A stretch of DNA of 31,639 bases from JBFEUI01 sp041547565 (GTDB lineage Bacteria; Pseudomonadota; Gammaproteobacteria; Thiohalomonadales; Thiohalomonadaceae). Shown piece by piece: positions 22,538 to 30,718 of the stretch. Each line of letters opens with the position of its first letter. Within the stretch, counting starts at the first letter, position 1. The notes below the pieces were generated by a model, which saw only the letters and a list, made by a program, of their open reading frames with translations, did no database searches and was not told where the DNA came from. Location: assembly GCA_041547565.1 (NCBI GenBank), contig JBFEUI010000025.1:1-31639 (forward strand), in the 5' to 3' direction. The translations under genes were made by a program, and so were the position numbers.

Positions 22538-24085
22538 CTAGGCATCGAGATGGAAAAACTGGCGGATTTTCTGCAGCATTTCCGACTGTTGGGTCTCCTG
22601 CAAGCGCCGTAGTGATTCGGCATCGATGTCCTGTTGTGCGGAGCTCAGGGCGGTGCGCCGGCGGGCCATGATATGTGACAGGTCTTCGGCGAGCAGGGGA
22701 CGGGCCTGGAGGATATCCTCGAAAGAGCTCTTGTCCAGGCGATAGCTGCGAACGTTGTCGATGGCGACCACGGTGGCGCTGCGCGGCTCGCCGGTCATCA
22801 GACCCATCTCACCGACGATGGCGCCGCCCTCGCCTGCATCAATGGTGCTGAGAGTGCGTTGTGCCTCACCCGGTACCTCGAGGCGGATCTCCGCATGGCC
22901 GCGAAACAGGATATAGAGCCAGTGCGCGATATCGCCCTGACGGGTGATGATGTCCCCCTTGACGTAGGGCGAGTAATTGAGCCGCTCGGCCAGCAGCTGC
23001 CGTTCTCCATCCTTGAGCACCTGAAACAGGTCGATTTGGTCCAGTATCCGCAGTCTTTGTTCAATCTCCCGGTCATGGCGCTGTGTGGCCAGCTTCTCGC
23101 TCTCCTTGACCATGTGGACCTGCTGCCGGGGTATGGCGGGCAGCATATCGGCGCGCACCAGGGCGGCGAATATATGCTGGCGAACCATGGAGTCGGTGGG
23201 GTCATCCACGGCCAGATCCTGCTCAAGCCAGTAGCGCAGGGCATACCGGGCCGAACTGCTGTCGAAATCGAGCATGACGCAGTTGGGGCGCGGTGTGGCT
23301 GCAACGCCGGCGATATCGCTCTTGTCCATCGCCTCCTCGACAACCTGGATCACCCGCTCGGGCGGCACCTCGTAGCTGATGTTGAAGCGTACCCAGCGCC
23401 GCCACTGTTCGGGCATGCCGCTGCGCTTGCCGAGCACGGTGAACTGGTTTTTCATCAACACGCTGTTGGGGATCACCACGGTCTCCCAGTTGCGCGTCTC
23501 AATCGAGGTTGAACGCCAGCGTATGTCGCTGACCTTGCCGGAGACATCACCAACCCTGATCCAGTCGCCGAGTTTGATGGAGTTATCCAGCTGCAGCGCG
23601 AGTCCGCCGAGGATGTTGCCGAGGGTGTCCTGCATGGAGAAGGCGATCACCGCCGTGATCACCGCCGAGGTGGTGACGATGCCGCTCAGGTCGAGCCCCG
23701 CCTCGTGCAACCGCAGCATGGCCCAGCCGAGGTAGCCGAGGATGACAAGAATGTCCTCCAGAATGCTCGGTGGGGTCAGGCGTATCAGTGGCAGCAGGAT
23801 ATGGAACAGAAACATGCCGGCCAGGCGGATCAGTGCCATGCCCTCTGCCAGGACGGCGATTTCGCGCAGGGTGCCGGCCGTGGTGACAAAGTCGAAAAAC
23901 TGGAACAGCGCCGCGGCCACCAGAGTGATGAGGCTGGCCAGGTAGAACAGCAGGGTATTGAACAGGGGACGGCGTTCGCCGGGCTTAAAGCGCAGAATCA
24001 GCAGGCTGACCGCCAGCACGGCAACAAACAGGTAGCCCAGCCCGGGGTGGGCGATACCGGTCAGCAGTTCACGGGCTGCGGACAT
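22538..24085 (-). CDS. MscS-type channel with C-terminal cyclic-nucleotide-binding domain
   Basis: This 515-residue inner-membrane protein has about five hydrophobic segments (14-33, 44-65, 78-101, 109-125, 134-155). An MscS pore and beta domain follow, with AFSMQDTLGNILGGL, DNSIKLGDWIRVGD and VVIPNSVLMKNQF. A cAMP/cGMP-binding domain occupies about 350-470, with a phosphate-binding cassette resembling the consensus (VGEMGLMTGEPRSATV). This is the bacterial cyclic-nucleotide-gated (bCNG) branch of the MscS family. Some members respond to cyclic nucleotides while having lost much of their mechanosensitivity. It reads leftward alone. Confidence 0.9.
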   Translation of the reverse strand: MSAARELLTGIAHPGLGYLFVAVLAVSLLILRFKPGERRPLFNTLLFYLASLITLVAAALFQFFDFVTTAGTLREIAVLAEGMALIRLAGMFLFHILLPLIRLTPPSILEDILVILGYLGWAMLRLHEAGLDLSGIVTTSAVITAVIAFSMQDTLGNILGGLALQLDNSIKLGDWIRVGDVSGKVSDIRWRSTSIETRNWETVVIPNSVLMKNQFTVLGKRSGMPEQWRRWVRFNISYEVPPERVIQVVEEAMDKSDIAGVAATPRPNCVMLDFDSSSARYALRYWLEQDLAVDDPTDSMVRQHIFAALVRADMLPAIPRQQVHMVKESEKLATQRHDREIEQRLRILDQIDLFQVLKDGERQLLAERLNYSPYVKGDIITRQGDIAHWLYILFRGHAEIRLEVPGEAQRTLSTIDAGEGGAIVGEMGLMTGEPRSATVVAIDNVRSYRLDKSSFEDILQARPLLAEDLSHIMARRRTALSSAQQDIDAESLRRLQETQQSEMLQKIRQFFHLDA

Positions 24086-24271
24086 TGCTGTGATTCTCCC
24101 TGCATGAAACGGCGGATGCGAGCCGCCTGTTGTTGTTCTCTACCTATAACTATAACGCAGACAGTGAAGGGTGCCGCCTGGCGGGTGAGCGGCCGCTGCG
24201 CCATAACCGCTGGGGAAGGCGCTATAGTGTAGAACGATTCCAAAAATACGATGATTTAGTAGCATTTTTAG

Positions 24272-24349
24272 ATGGCAAAACCTGAGTGGTGAGCTAGGGT
24301 ATTAGTCTGCAAAGCGTATATGTTGCCGTGGTTTGGCAGCATGCGATGC
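24272..24349 (+). promoter_or_regulatory. Candidate structured leader with mutually exclusive helices
   Basis: In the leader of the next gene, ATGGCAA (24272-24278) can pair with TTGCCGT (24323-24329, one G.T pair). It would enclose a small hairpin, CCT-g-AG with CTAGG (24281-24286/24294-24298). Alternatively, GTTGCC (24322-24327) can pair with GGCAGC (24335-24340), which breaks the first helix. A third hairpin GCAT-GCG-ATGC follows (24339-24349). The ribosome-binding site is about 30 bases further on. Two competing helices are what a riboswitch or thermosensor would show. No known class fits well. The rest of the gap 24086-24388 shows no gene. Confidence 0.35.
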
Positions 24350-24388
24350 ACTTCTCAACGACGCAGAAATTACAGGGAGGATGTAACT

Positions 24389-24910
24389 ATGCGTAATCTA
24401 TCGTTATTTCTCGCTCTACTGGTTCTCGCGGTACAGACCCATGCCGGCGAATCCGCGGCTGAAAAAATCAAGCGGGCCCAAAGTGCCGCGCATCCGGGTA
24501 TTGGCAAGATGGCGTCTGTTATGGATGTTGACGGGAAGATGTTGAAAAAGGGAACAAACGGCTGGACCTGCATGCCCGGTATCGGTCCGGGTGACAATCA
24601 CCCGATGTGTAATGATGCGGTATGGGCAAAGCTGATGCAGGCTGCAGCCGCAGGTGCCGATTTCAAGACTGACCGGATCGGCATCTCCTACATGCTGCAG
24701 GGCGATGCACATGTCAGTAACTCCAATCCGGCCGCCACCGACCCGAAAAATGGTGATGTCTGGGTTCAGGAGGGGCCGCACCTGATGATAGTGGTGCCCA
24801 GGGAAATGCTCAAAGGCATACCGGATGACCCCTACAACGGCGGCCCCTACGTGATGTGGCGCAACACGCCTTATGCACACATTATGGTTCCCATCCGCAC
24901 CACTGAATAA
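24389..24910 (+). CDS. Secreted hypothetical protein
   Basis: This 173-residue protein has a clear signal peptide (MRNLSLFLALLVLAVQTHA, cleavage before GES). The mature part has a two-Cys segment (NGWTCMPG...HPMCND), which could form a disulfide, then QGDAHVSNSNPAATDP, EGPHLMIVVP and GGPYVMWRNTPYAHIMVP. I recognise it only as a conserved exported protein without known function. The ATG at 24389 fits the signal peptide and a GGGAGG ribosome-binding site. It leads a cluster of three small same-strand genes and has an unusual structured leader. Confidence 0.75.
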   Translation: MRNLSLFLALLVLAVQTHAGESAAEKIKRAQSAAHPGIGKMASVMDVDGKMLKKGTNGWTCMPGIGPGDNHPMCNDAVWAKLMQAAAAGADFKTDRIGISYMLQGDAHVSNSNPAATDPKNGDVWVQEGPHLMIVVPREMLKGIPDDPYNGGPYVMWRNTPYAHIMVPIRTTE

Positions 24911-24932
24911 AAGCAACTGCAAGGAGGATGTC

Positions 24933-25127
24933 ATGGCACGCTACTACATCGATTGCCGGGATTATCCCAGTGATATCAACTGTTCTGTTGCGCTCTCTGC
25001 AGACAGCAAGGAGGAACTGCTGGAGGCGGTGATTCAGCATGGGACAAAGGTTCACGGTTATGAAGACTCGCCTGATTTCAGGGAGCAGATGATGCAGGCA
25101 TTCAAGGAAGGGTTGCCGCCTGCCTAG
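24933..25127 (+). CDS. DUF1059-like small protein
   Basis: This 64-residue cytoplasmic protein has the DUF1059 pattern: YYIDCRDYP near the start, INCSVALSADSKEELLEAVIQHGTKVHG, then a charged helix. Two Cys lie in the first 20 residues. The function is unknown. The ATG at 24933 follows AAGGAGG, 22 bases after the stop of the secreted protein, so the two are probably co-transcribed. Confidence 0.75.
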   Translation: MARYYIDCRDYPSDINCSVALSADSKEELLEAVIQHGTKVHGYEDSPDFREQMMQAFKEGLPPA

Positions 25128-25146
25128 CGATACAGCTCGATGTTAA

Positions 25147-25233
25147 CCGGGACCCCCGGCCTTGGCTGAAAAAGGCCGGACAGGTCCCGGCACACCCGTC
25201 TCGGGCGTGAGCGAGTCAGGCTCGCCTGCGCAC
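25147..25233 (+). repeat. Large GC-rich hairpin plus second hairpin in an intergenic leader
   Basis: CCGGGACC (25147-25154) pairs with GGTCCCGG (25183-25190), and inside it CCGGCCTT (25156-25163) pairs with AAGGCCGG (25172-25179). That gives 16 pairs around an eight-base loop, with no T-run. A second hairpin follows, GCGAG (25211-25215) with CTCGC (25221-25225), with GTG/CAC outside. Both lie between the DUF1059-like gene and the next membrane protein gene. They could block read-through, stabilise the upstream mRNA or regulate the downstream gene. Confidence 0.7.
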
Positions 25234-25269
25234 AGCTGCCGTCTGGGCGGGGCGTTTAAGGAGGGAATC

Positions 25270-25695
25270 ATGAATTACGACAGAAAGTACCTGGTCTGGG
25301 CACTGAGTTATGCGGTCGCCGGCATGAGCCTCGGCATCTACATGGCGGCATCCAACGACCATGGTCAGCATGTCACCCATGCACACATTCTGCTGGTCGG
25401 TTTCGTGGTGTCACTCATCTACGGCGTGATTCACAAACTGTGGCTCGATGAACGCCTGCCCGCCTTTGCGCGGATCCAGTTTATCGTGCACCACGTGGGC
25501 GCGGTGACCATGTTTGTCGGCTTGCTGCTGCTGTACGGTGGCATCGTCCCGGCGGAGCAGATAGAGCCGGTGTTGGCTGTCGCGTCAATTACGGTGCTGG
25601 TCGGGGTGATGCTGATGCTGTTTCTGGTGCTCAAGACAAGTCCGGCAAGAGCACCGCAGGCGGCGCGGCAGGGGCGCTGGGGCAGGGTGTTGTAG
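25270..25695 (+). CDS. Four-helix membrane protein with HAH motif
   Basis: This 141-residue inner-membrane protein has four hydrophobic helices (about 8-27, 36-56, 68-90, 98-123). Conserved-looking histidines are HVTHAHILLVGF, VIHKLW and IVHHVGAV. The HAH-x-LLVG pattern recalls heme-binding helices of the NorB/cbb3/NnrS-type membrane proteins, so heme or metal binding is possible, but I cannot assign a function. The start has AAGGAGGG eight bases upstream. Confidence 0.72.
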   Translation: MNYDRKYLVWALSYAVAGMSLGIYMAASNDHGQHVTHAHILLVGFVVSLIYGVIHKLWLDERLPAFARIQFIVHHVGAVTMFVGLLLLYGGIVPAEQIEPVLAVASITVLVGVMLMLFLVLKTSPARAPQAARQGRWGRVL

Positions 25696-25998
25696 GCGCG
25701 GGTTGGTCAGCCTGGTGGCAACCGGGCGGCGCTGCCCTGGGCGTCCGTCATTCCGAAACCACTCTCCATACATACGGGGCGAGACAGTGGCCCGAGCGGG
25801 AGAACCGCTCACCGGGTTGCGGCTCAGGGGTACGGGTGCCGTTTCCCGGGGTGTTTGACGGTCATTTCATCGGCAGACATTTCGTTCAGCTCTCCCGTCG
25901 GGCATGAACCGTTCGTGTTGTTGGGCGTTGTGCACCCGCTGAGACACCCGCCATCCATGTACATTGCCGGTTGCAGACGGTATCATCCGCATCTCAGT
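25696..25998. other. Intergenic stretch without a recognised gene
   Basis: About 300 GC-rich bases separate the membrane protein gene from the 4.5S RNA. I see no convincing reading frame or terminator. The promoter of the 4.5S RNA should lie near its right end, but I could not fix it. Confidence 0.6.
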
Positions 25999-26110
25999 GG
26001 TGACCTGCATCGGTCCCCCCGCGACGATAAGCTGTAAACCCGGTCAGGCCCGGAAGGGAGCAGCCGCAGCAGTGGACTCGGGCGCCGGGGTGTGGCTGGT
26101 GCGGGTTGCC
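25999..26110 (+). ncRNA. ffs: 4.5S RNA of the signal recognition particle
   Basis: The RNA pairs with Ffh to target membrane proteins. The conserved apical domain is clear: GGTCAGGCCCGGAAGGGAGCAGCC, with the GGAA tetraloop and the symmetric and asymmetric internal loops that bind Ffh, closed by CGGGGTGTGGCTGG on the 3' side. The outer helix pairs GGTGACCTGCATC (25999-26011) with GGTGCGGGTTGCC (26098-26110) using several G.U pairs, which sets the ends at about 112 bases. It is the short gammaproteobacterial type without an Alu domain. It lies just upstream of dnaX, as in several gammaproteobacteria. Confidence 0.93.
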
Positions 26111-26270
26111 TCCAATTTCAGTACCGAGTGGAAAGCCGCGAGGGGGGCACCCGCTCATGGGCCGATGAGTGCACAAGTTGCTTTGCCTCGTTATCCGGCC
26201 CTGTTCCCTTACCCCGCAATATAGTTAGAATGTAGCTTTCCGGTTTCGGACACACGGCACACGTCTATTC

Positions 26271-27923
26271 ATGAGTTATCAGGTACTGGCCAGAAAATGG
26301 CGCCCCCGCAGTTTCCCCGAGATGGTGGGGCAGACGCATGTGTTGCGGGCGCTGATCAACGCCCTCGATAATGACCGGCTGCACCACGCCTTCCTGTTTA
26401 CCGGCACCCGCGGCGTCGGCAAAACGACCATTGCGCGCATCCTGGCCAAGTCGCTCAACTGTGAGCAGGGTGTGGGGTCGCAGCCCTGCGGCCAGTGCAG
26501 CGCCTGCACCGAGATCGACGAGGGCCGTTTCGTCGACCTGATCGAGGTGGACGCCGCCTCGCGCACCAAGGTGGAAGATACCCGTGAACTGCTGGAGAAC
26601 GTCCAGTACGCCCCGACCCGGGGCCGCTACAAGGTCTACCTTATCGACGAAGTGCATATGCTCTCCAACCACAGCTTCAACGCCTTGTTGAAGACGCTGG
26701 AGGAGCCGCCCCCCCATGTGAAGTTCCTGCTGGCCACCACCGACCCGCAGAAGCTGCCCGTCACCATCCTCTCGCGCTGCCTGCAGTTCAATCTCAAGCG
26801 CCTGCCGCTGGAGCAGATTCGCGAGCACCTGGCTCACATCCTGCAGCAGGAGGGCATTGACGCCGAGGCGGCGGCACTGGCCGAGCTGGCGCGGGCCGCC
26901 GACGGCAGCATGCGTGATGCGCTGAGCCTGCTGGATCAGGCCATTGCCTACGGCGGCGGGGCGCTGCAGCTTGCCGAGGTGCGTGACATGCTCGGCAGCA
27001 TCGACCGCGACCGGGTGATAACGCTGGCACGCCACCTGGCCGGGACCGATGCCGCCGGCGTGATGAACGAGGTGGCGGTATTGGCGGAGCGTTCGCCAGA
27101 CTTTGCCTCGATACTGGATGAACTCAACAGTCTGCTGCAACGCATCGCCCTGGCCCAGGCGGTGCCCCAGGCCATTGACGACAGCCTGGGCGACCGGGAT
27201 GCGGTGATGGATCTGGCCTCGCTGATGGGGCGTGAAGACGTGCAACTCTACTACCAGATTGGCCTGATGGGGCGGCGCGACCTGCCGTTTGCCCCCGAGG
27301 CACGCGCTGGTTTCGAGATGGTGCTGTTGCGCATGCTGGCCTTCCGCCCGGCAGCGGCACAGGCGGCCGTGGCCCCGGCGGCGAATACTGCTTCCCCCGG
27401 AGGTGGAGGCAACACGGTAAAAAAGCCTCAAGCTGAGCCGCTAGCACCGGCTCAGGCCGAAGCGGCAGCGCCAACCACCGATACTGCTCCCGATACGACT
27501 GTGCCGGATACACCGGCCGCGGCGGTGGTGATCGACCGCAGCGCGGAGGGCTGGGCCGAGACGGTGGCGGCATTGCCGCTGAGCGGCATGAGCCGGCAAC
27601 TGGCCGAGCACTGTTCCCTGCTTGCGCGCGAAGGGGCGCGGTTCGAACTGGCCCTGGATGCCGGGTTTGAGAGCCTGCGCAATCCGAAGTGGGAGGCGGC
27701 GCTGGAGCAGGCACTGGGCGAGCATCTTGGGGAGCCGGTGAAAATTGTGCTCTCTGCCGCCGAGAGCGCCGCGGTGGCCAATCCCCGTCAGGTCAGGGAG
27801 CAGCGGCAGATGGAGGCGCAGGCGGCGGCCGAGCAGTCAATTAACGATGATCCCCATGTACAGTCGATCCTGGAGCGCTTTGGCGGGCAGGTTCAGCCCG
27901 GTTCGGTAAAACCGGTAGAATAG
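26271..27923 (+). CDS. dnaX: DNA polymerase III subunits gamma and tau
   Basis: DnaX is the ATPase of the clamp loader; full-length tau also ties the polymerase cores and helicase together. The 550-residue protein has Walker A GTRGVGKTT (45-53), the zinc cysteines C64, C73, C76 and C79, the Walker B region LIDEVHML, and the SRC motif LSRCLQF. A Pro/Ala-rich linker (about 360-420) leads to the tau-specific C-terminal domain. An A AAA AAG slip site at codons 383-385 with all stimulating elements predicts a short gamma of 388 residues (385 plus Ala-Ser-Ser). It leads the dnaX-ybaB-recR operon. Confidence 0.96.
   Translation: MSYQVLARKWRPRSFPEMVGQTHVLRALINALDNDRLHHAFLFTGTRGVGKTTIARILAKSLNCEQGVGSQPCGQCSACTEIDEGRFVDLIEVDAASRTKVEDTRELLENVQYAPTRGRYKVYLIDEVHMLSNHSFNALLKTLEEPPPHVKFLLATTDPQKLPVTILSRCLQFNLKRLPLEQIREHLAHILQQEGIDAEAAALAELARAADGSMRDALSLLDQAIAYGGGALQLAEVRDMLGSIDRDRVITLARHLAGTDAAGVMNEVAVLAERSPDFASILDELNSLLQRIALAQAVPQAIDDSLGDRDAVMDLASLMGREDVQLYYQIGLMGRRDLPFAPEARAGFEMVLLRMLAFRPAAAQAAVAPAANTASPGGGGNTVKKPQAEPLAPAQAEAAAPTTDTAPDTTVPDTPAAAVVIDRSAEGWAETVAALPLSGMSRQLAEHCSLLAREGARFELALDAGFESLRNPKWEAALEQALGEHLGEPVKIVLSAAESAAVANPRQVREQRQMEAQAAAEQSINDDPHVQSILERFGGQVQPGSVKPVE
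27399..27455 (+). promoter_or_regulatory. Programmed -1 ribosomal frameshift signal in dnaX
   Basis: Three parts match the E. coli dnaX signal. A Shine-Dalgarno-like GGAGGTGGAGG (27399-27409) ends nine bases before the slip. The heptamer A AAA AAG (27419-27425) is in the right phase. A perfect eight-pair hairpin (CTGAGCCG 27433-27440 with CGGCTCAG 27448-27455, seven-base loop) starts seven bases after it. After a -1 slip the reading is GCC TCA AGC TGA, ending at 27434-27436. Confidence 0.88.
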
Positions 27924-27995
27924 AACGTTACATTGCAGCCGCGCGTCCGCGCGGCGATGCTGATTAACATATAGATGAAAAGAGGTTGAGTGATT

Positions 27996-28319
27996 ATGAA
28001 AGGCGGACTTGGAAACCTGATGAAGCAGGCGCAGAAGATGCAGGCCGATATGCAGAAGGCCCAGGAAGAGCTTGCCAACATGGAGGTGACCGGTAAATCA
28101 GGCGGTGGCCTGGTCACCGTGGTGATGACCGGGCGCCACGACCTGAAGCGTGTCAGTATCGACGACAGCCTGATGGGCGACGACAAGGAGATGCTTGAAG
28201 ACCTGCTGGCGGCAGCGGTAAACGATGCGGTACGCCAACTGGAGAGCCAGACCCAGGAGCGCATGGCCAACGTCACCGCGGGTATGAACCTGCCGGCCGG
28301 AATGAAACTCCCCTTCTAA
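27996..28319 (+). CDS. ybaB: YbaB/EbfC nucleoid-associated protein
   Basis: This small DNA-binding protein of about 107 residues forms a tweezer-like dimer. Seen are the N-terminal KGGLGNLMKQAQKMQADMQ helix, the EVTGKSGGGLVTVVMTG strands and the LPAGMKLPF end typical of the family. It lies between dnaX and recR, its usual place. The ATG at 27996 matches homologs; a GTG six bases upstream is closer to the AGAGG site. Confidence 0.94.
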   Translation: MKGGLGNLMKQAQKMQADMQKAQEELANMEVTGKSGGGLVTVVMTGRHDLKRVSIDDSLMGDDKEMLEDLLAAAVNDAVRQLESQTQERMANVTAGMNLPAGMKLPF

Positions 28320-28360
28320 GGTGCTCTGCGTGCCGCACACGCGGCGGCATCGAATCCGGC

Positions 28361-28957
28361 ATGAACGAAAGCCCGCTTATCGCACGTTTGATTGAGGCCC
28401 TGCGCTGTCTGCCCGGCGTGGGTCCCAAGTCGGCGCGCCGTATGGCCTATCACCTGCTGGAGCGTGATCGCAGCGGTGCACTGCATCTGGCTGACGCACT
28501 CCGTGCGGCGATGGAGAAGGTCGGCCACTGTAGCCAGTGTCGCACCCTGAGCGAATCGGAGTGTTGTCCGATCTGTGCCAGTGACAAGCGCGACAGAGGG
28601 GTGCTGTGTGTGGTGGAAAGTCCCGCCGATGCCCAGGCGCTGGAAGCCTCCACCGACTATCAGGGACTCTATTTTATTTTAATGGGGCATCTCTCGCCGC
28701 TTGACGGTATCGGGCCGGAAGACATTGGCCTGGACCGTCTGGCCGAGCGCCTTGATGGCGGCTTGGTCAATGAGGTGATTCTGGCGACCAACCCCACGGT
28801 AGAGGGGGAGGCCACGGCCCATTACATCAGTGACATGGTGCGTGAGCGGGGTATCCGGGTCACCCGTATCGCACATGGGGTGCCGATTGGCGGCGAGCTG
28901 GAGTATGTGGATGGAGGCACCCTGTCCCACGCCTTCCATGGCCGGCGTGAGGTCTGA
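28361..28957 (+). CDS. recR: Recombination mediator RecR
   Basis: RecR acts with RecO (and RecF) to load RecA at gaps. The 198-residue protein has the helix-hairpin-helix LPGVGPKSARRMAYHLL, the four-Cys zinc finger (CSQC and CPIC), a Toprim domain (VVESPADAQALE to ILMGHLSPLDGIGPEDIG) and the C-terminal ATNPTVEGEATAHYI segment. It is the third gene of the dnaX-ybaB-recR operon. Confidence 0.96.
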   Translation: MNESPLIARLIEALRCLPGVGPKSARRMAYHLLERDRSGALHLADALRAAMEKVGHCSQCRTLSESECCPICASDKRDRGVLCVVESPADAQALEASTDYQGLYFILMGHLSPLDGIGPEDIGLDRLAERLDGGLVNEVILATNPTVEGEATAHYISDMVRERGIRVTRIAHGVPIGGELEYVDGGTLSHAFHGRREV

Positions 28958-28989
28958 ATGCCCGACGTGAAGTCGGCCCCGATGAATCT

Positions 28990-30483
28990 TCACCCCTCAC
29001 TTACGTTTTTCTTCGCTGTCGTCTTCGACAGGCAGACACTGGCCTGCGTGACCAGTTGTTTGAACAGCTTGTAACAGCGTTCATCCAGCTCGCACGAATT
29101 GCTTGCCCGATCGACGTAGAACATACCCACGGGTTTTCCCTTTACAAACACTGACATCACGTAGAAACGGTTGACCTTTATCAGGCGCTGGAAGTCGGTG
29201 GGTACTGCCTTCCAGAACTTGTTGCGGTTATGGTCATCCAGCCACAACGATTGCGGTTTTTCCATCAGCCGGTCGAACAGGTTGTTCGATTTGAGGGCAA
29301 TGGAGAACTTGCTGAAGTGCGGGTCATTGTCGACCCCGACAATACTGCGGGGACGCAGGTGGGTCTTGTGTTGTGTCAATAAGGCAAACACCACCCTGTT
29401 GAGACCAAGACCGTCATGCATGGCGTGCATGGTGGTGGTGATGATCTCCTTGACCGACAGGCGCCCTGCGTTGCCAGCAAGGTATTTAAGGGCCTCCTGG
29501 ACGAGCGGCAGCTGTGTCATCAGGCAGAAACTGCTGCCGGATGCGTTCTCTTTATTGCCGACACCCGGTTGCGCGCTTTTCTGTCCCGTGGTCGGGGGCG
29601 GCGTCGTTGTTGTCCCCGCTGCAGGCGGTTCCGAGAGCAGGTTGAGCACGGCGGGACGACTGCCTATATAGGGTGTGCGGCGTGCTGCCTCGGCGGCGAA
29701 GCGGTGTATCAGCGCTGTCGTGGAATCGACATCGAGGTAGAGGTAGTCGGCAACGTCCTCGATGATCGTCCCGACATCATCGGAATACCAGCTCCGGCGG
29801 CTATGGCGGGCCAGCTGCACTGCCAGCATGACACCCTGCACCCTTGGTTTGTCGAAGTTTTCCGAGTAAAGACTGTTGCAGTAAAGCTCGGGCAGGTGCC
29901 AGCGCTTGGCCAGCTCGCGGGTCATCTCGGCGATGCTGAAGCCGAGCACGACATATTCGGCCTGCTCCTTTTCCATTTTGTCCTGTTGCAGCATTTCGCG
30001 TAAGCGCGACATCTCTGCTGTATTGAACAGCCATAACATAAGCTCGCCGATATTGTGCAGCAGGGCGGCGATATAGATCTCATCCGGCTCGTAATCCTTG
30101 CGTATCAGGGCCCACTGGCCAGCCTGGTAGGCGGCATGGTGGGCCTCGCTGTAGAAGCTGCGTACCAGCGATTGCAGGCTCGGGTTGAGCGATTCGATGG
30201 TGGTGAGGGACTGGGGGAGGCGCCTTAGCTGATTCAGGCCGAGCATCATCAGGGCATGGCTGACGGTATTGATGTTGCTGTTGAGATGCTTTGACGAGAT
30301 GCTGTTGATAAAGCGCAGCAGGTGCAGCGCCATGCCCATATCATGTTCAATGATCACGGCGAGACGGCTGATTGGAACATTCTCGTCCCTGAGCAGCTGC
30401 GTCAGCTCATCCTGACTGTACTGCAGGACGGGTAGGATCTTGTTGTCGAGTTTCTCCAGCCACGCGGCCAGTGCCTCGTTCAT
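28990..30483 (-). CDS. HDOD-domain signalling protein with C-terminal GAF-like region
   Basis: This protein of about 497 residues has an HDOD domain at about 15-215 (PISRLAVIIEHDMGMALHLLRFINS, AALLHNIGELMLWLF), a Pro/Thr/Gly-rich linker near 295-325, and a C-terminal GAF-like domain (about 335-490). HDOD proteins are non-catalytic relatives of HD hydrolases and act as protein-binding modules in signalling, often near c-di-GMP or chemotaxis genes. I chose the ATG at 30483 because the HDOD homology begins soon after it; the 46-residue upstream extension has no family character. It is convergent with recR and divergent from motA. Confidence 0.85.
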   Translation of the reverse strand: MNEALAAWLEKLDNKILPVLQYSQDELTQLLRDENVPISRLAVIIEHDMGMALHLLRFINSISSKHLNSNINTVSHALMMLGLNQLRRLPQSLTTIESLNPSLQSLVRSFYSEAHHAAYQAGQWALIRKDYEPDEIYIAALLHNIGELMLWLFNTAEMSRLREMLQQDKMEKEQAEYVVLGFSIAEMTRELAKRWHLPELYCNSLYSENFDKPRVQGVMLAVQLARHSRRSWYSDDVGTIIEDVADYLYLDVDSTTALIHRFAAEAARRTPYIGSRPAVLNLLSEPPAAGTTTTPPPTTGQKSAQPGVGNKENASGSSFCLMTQLPLVQEALKYLAGNAGRLSVKEIITTTMHAMHDGLGLNRVVFALLTQHKTHLRPRSIVGVDNDPHFSKFSIALKSNNLFDRLMEKPQSLWLDDHNRNKFWKAVPTDFQRLIKVNRFYVMSVFVKGKPVGMFYVDRASNSCELDERCYKLFKQLVTQASVCLSKTTAKKNVSEG

Positions 30484-30718
30484 TCCCTGATGTCTCCGGA
30501 CATGGTGTTTATCGAAGTGTGCCGTGCTGCTCACAAAGATGCAATGACCGGCACAGGTTAGTGCAAATGCAGCGACAGGCGGCAGGGGTGGCCCTATCCA
30601 TCCTTGAATAGGGATGGTCACGGTGTCACTATTTGTTTACAGTTTAAACCTCGTGATGACGATAATTATCCCAACCCGTATTTCAATTGGCGTATTTTCC
30701 TGTAACTGGTGGTAGAAG

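Noticed and set aside
24272..24349. A second c-di-GMP-I riboswitch
   Set aside because: The GGCAAA/GCAAAGC order is suggestive, but there is no GNRA-capped P2, no tetraloop receptor and no GCGGGGTTACC-like 3' part, so it is recorded only as an unassigned structured leader.
30640..30670. Sigma28 flagellar promoter before motA
   Set aside because: TAAA and CGATAA occur, but they are about 11 bases apart, too close for the consensus spacing.
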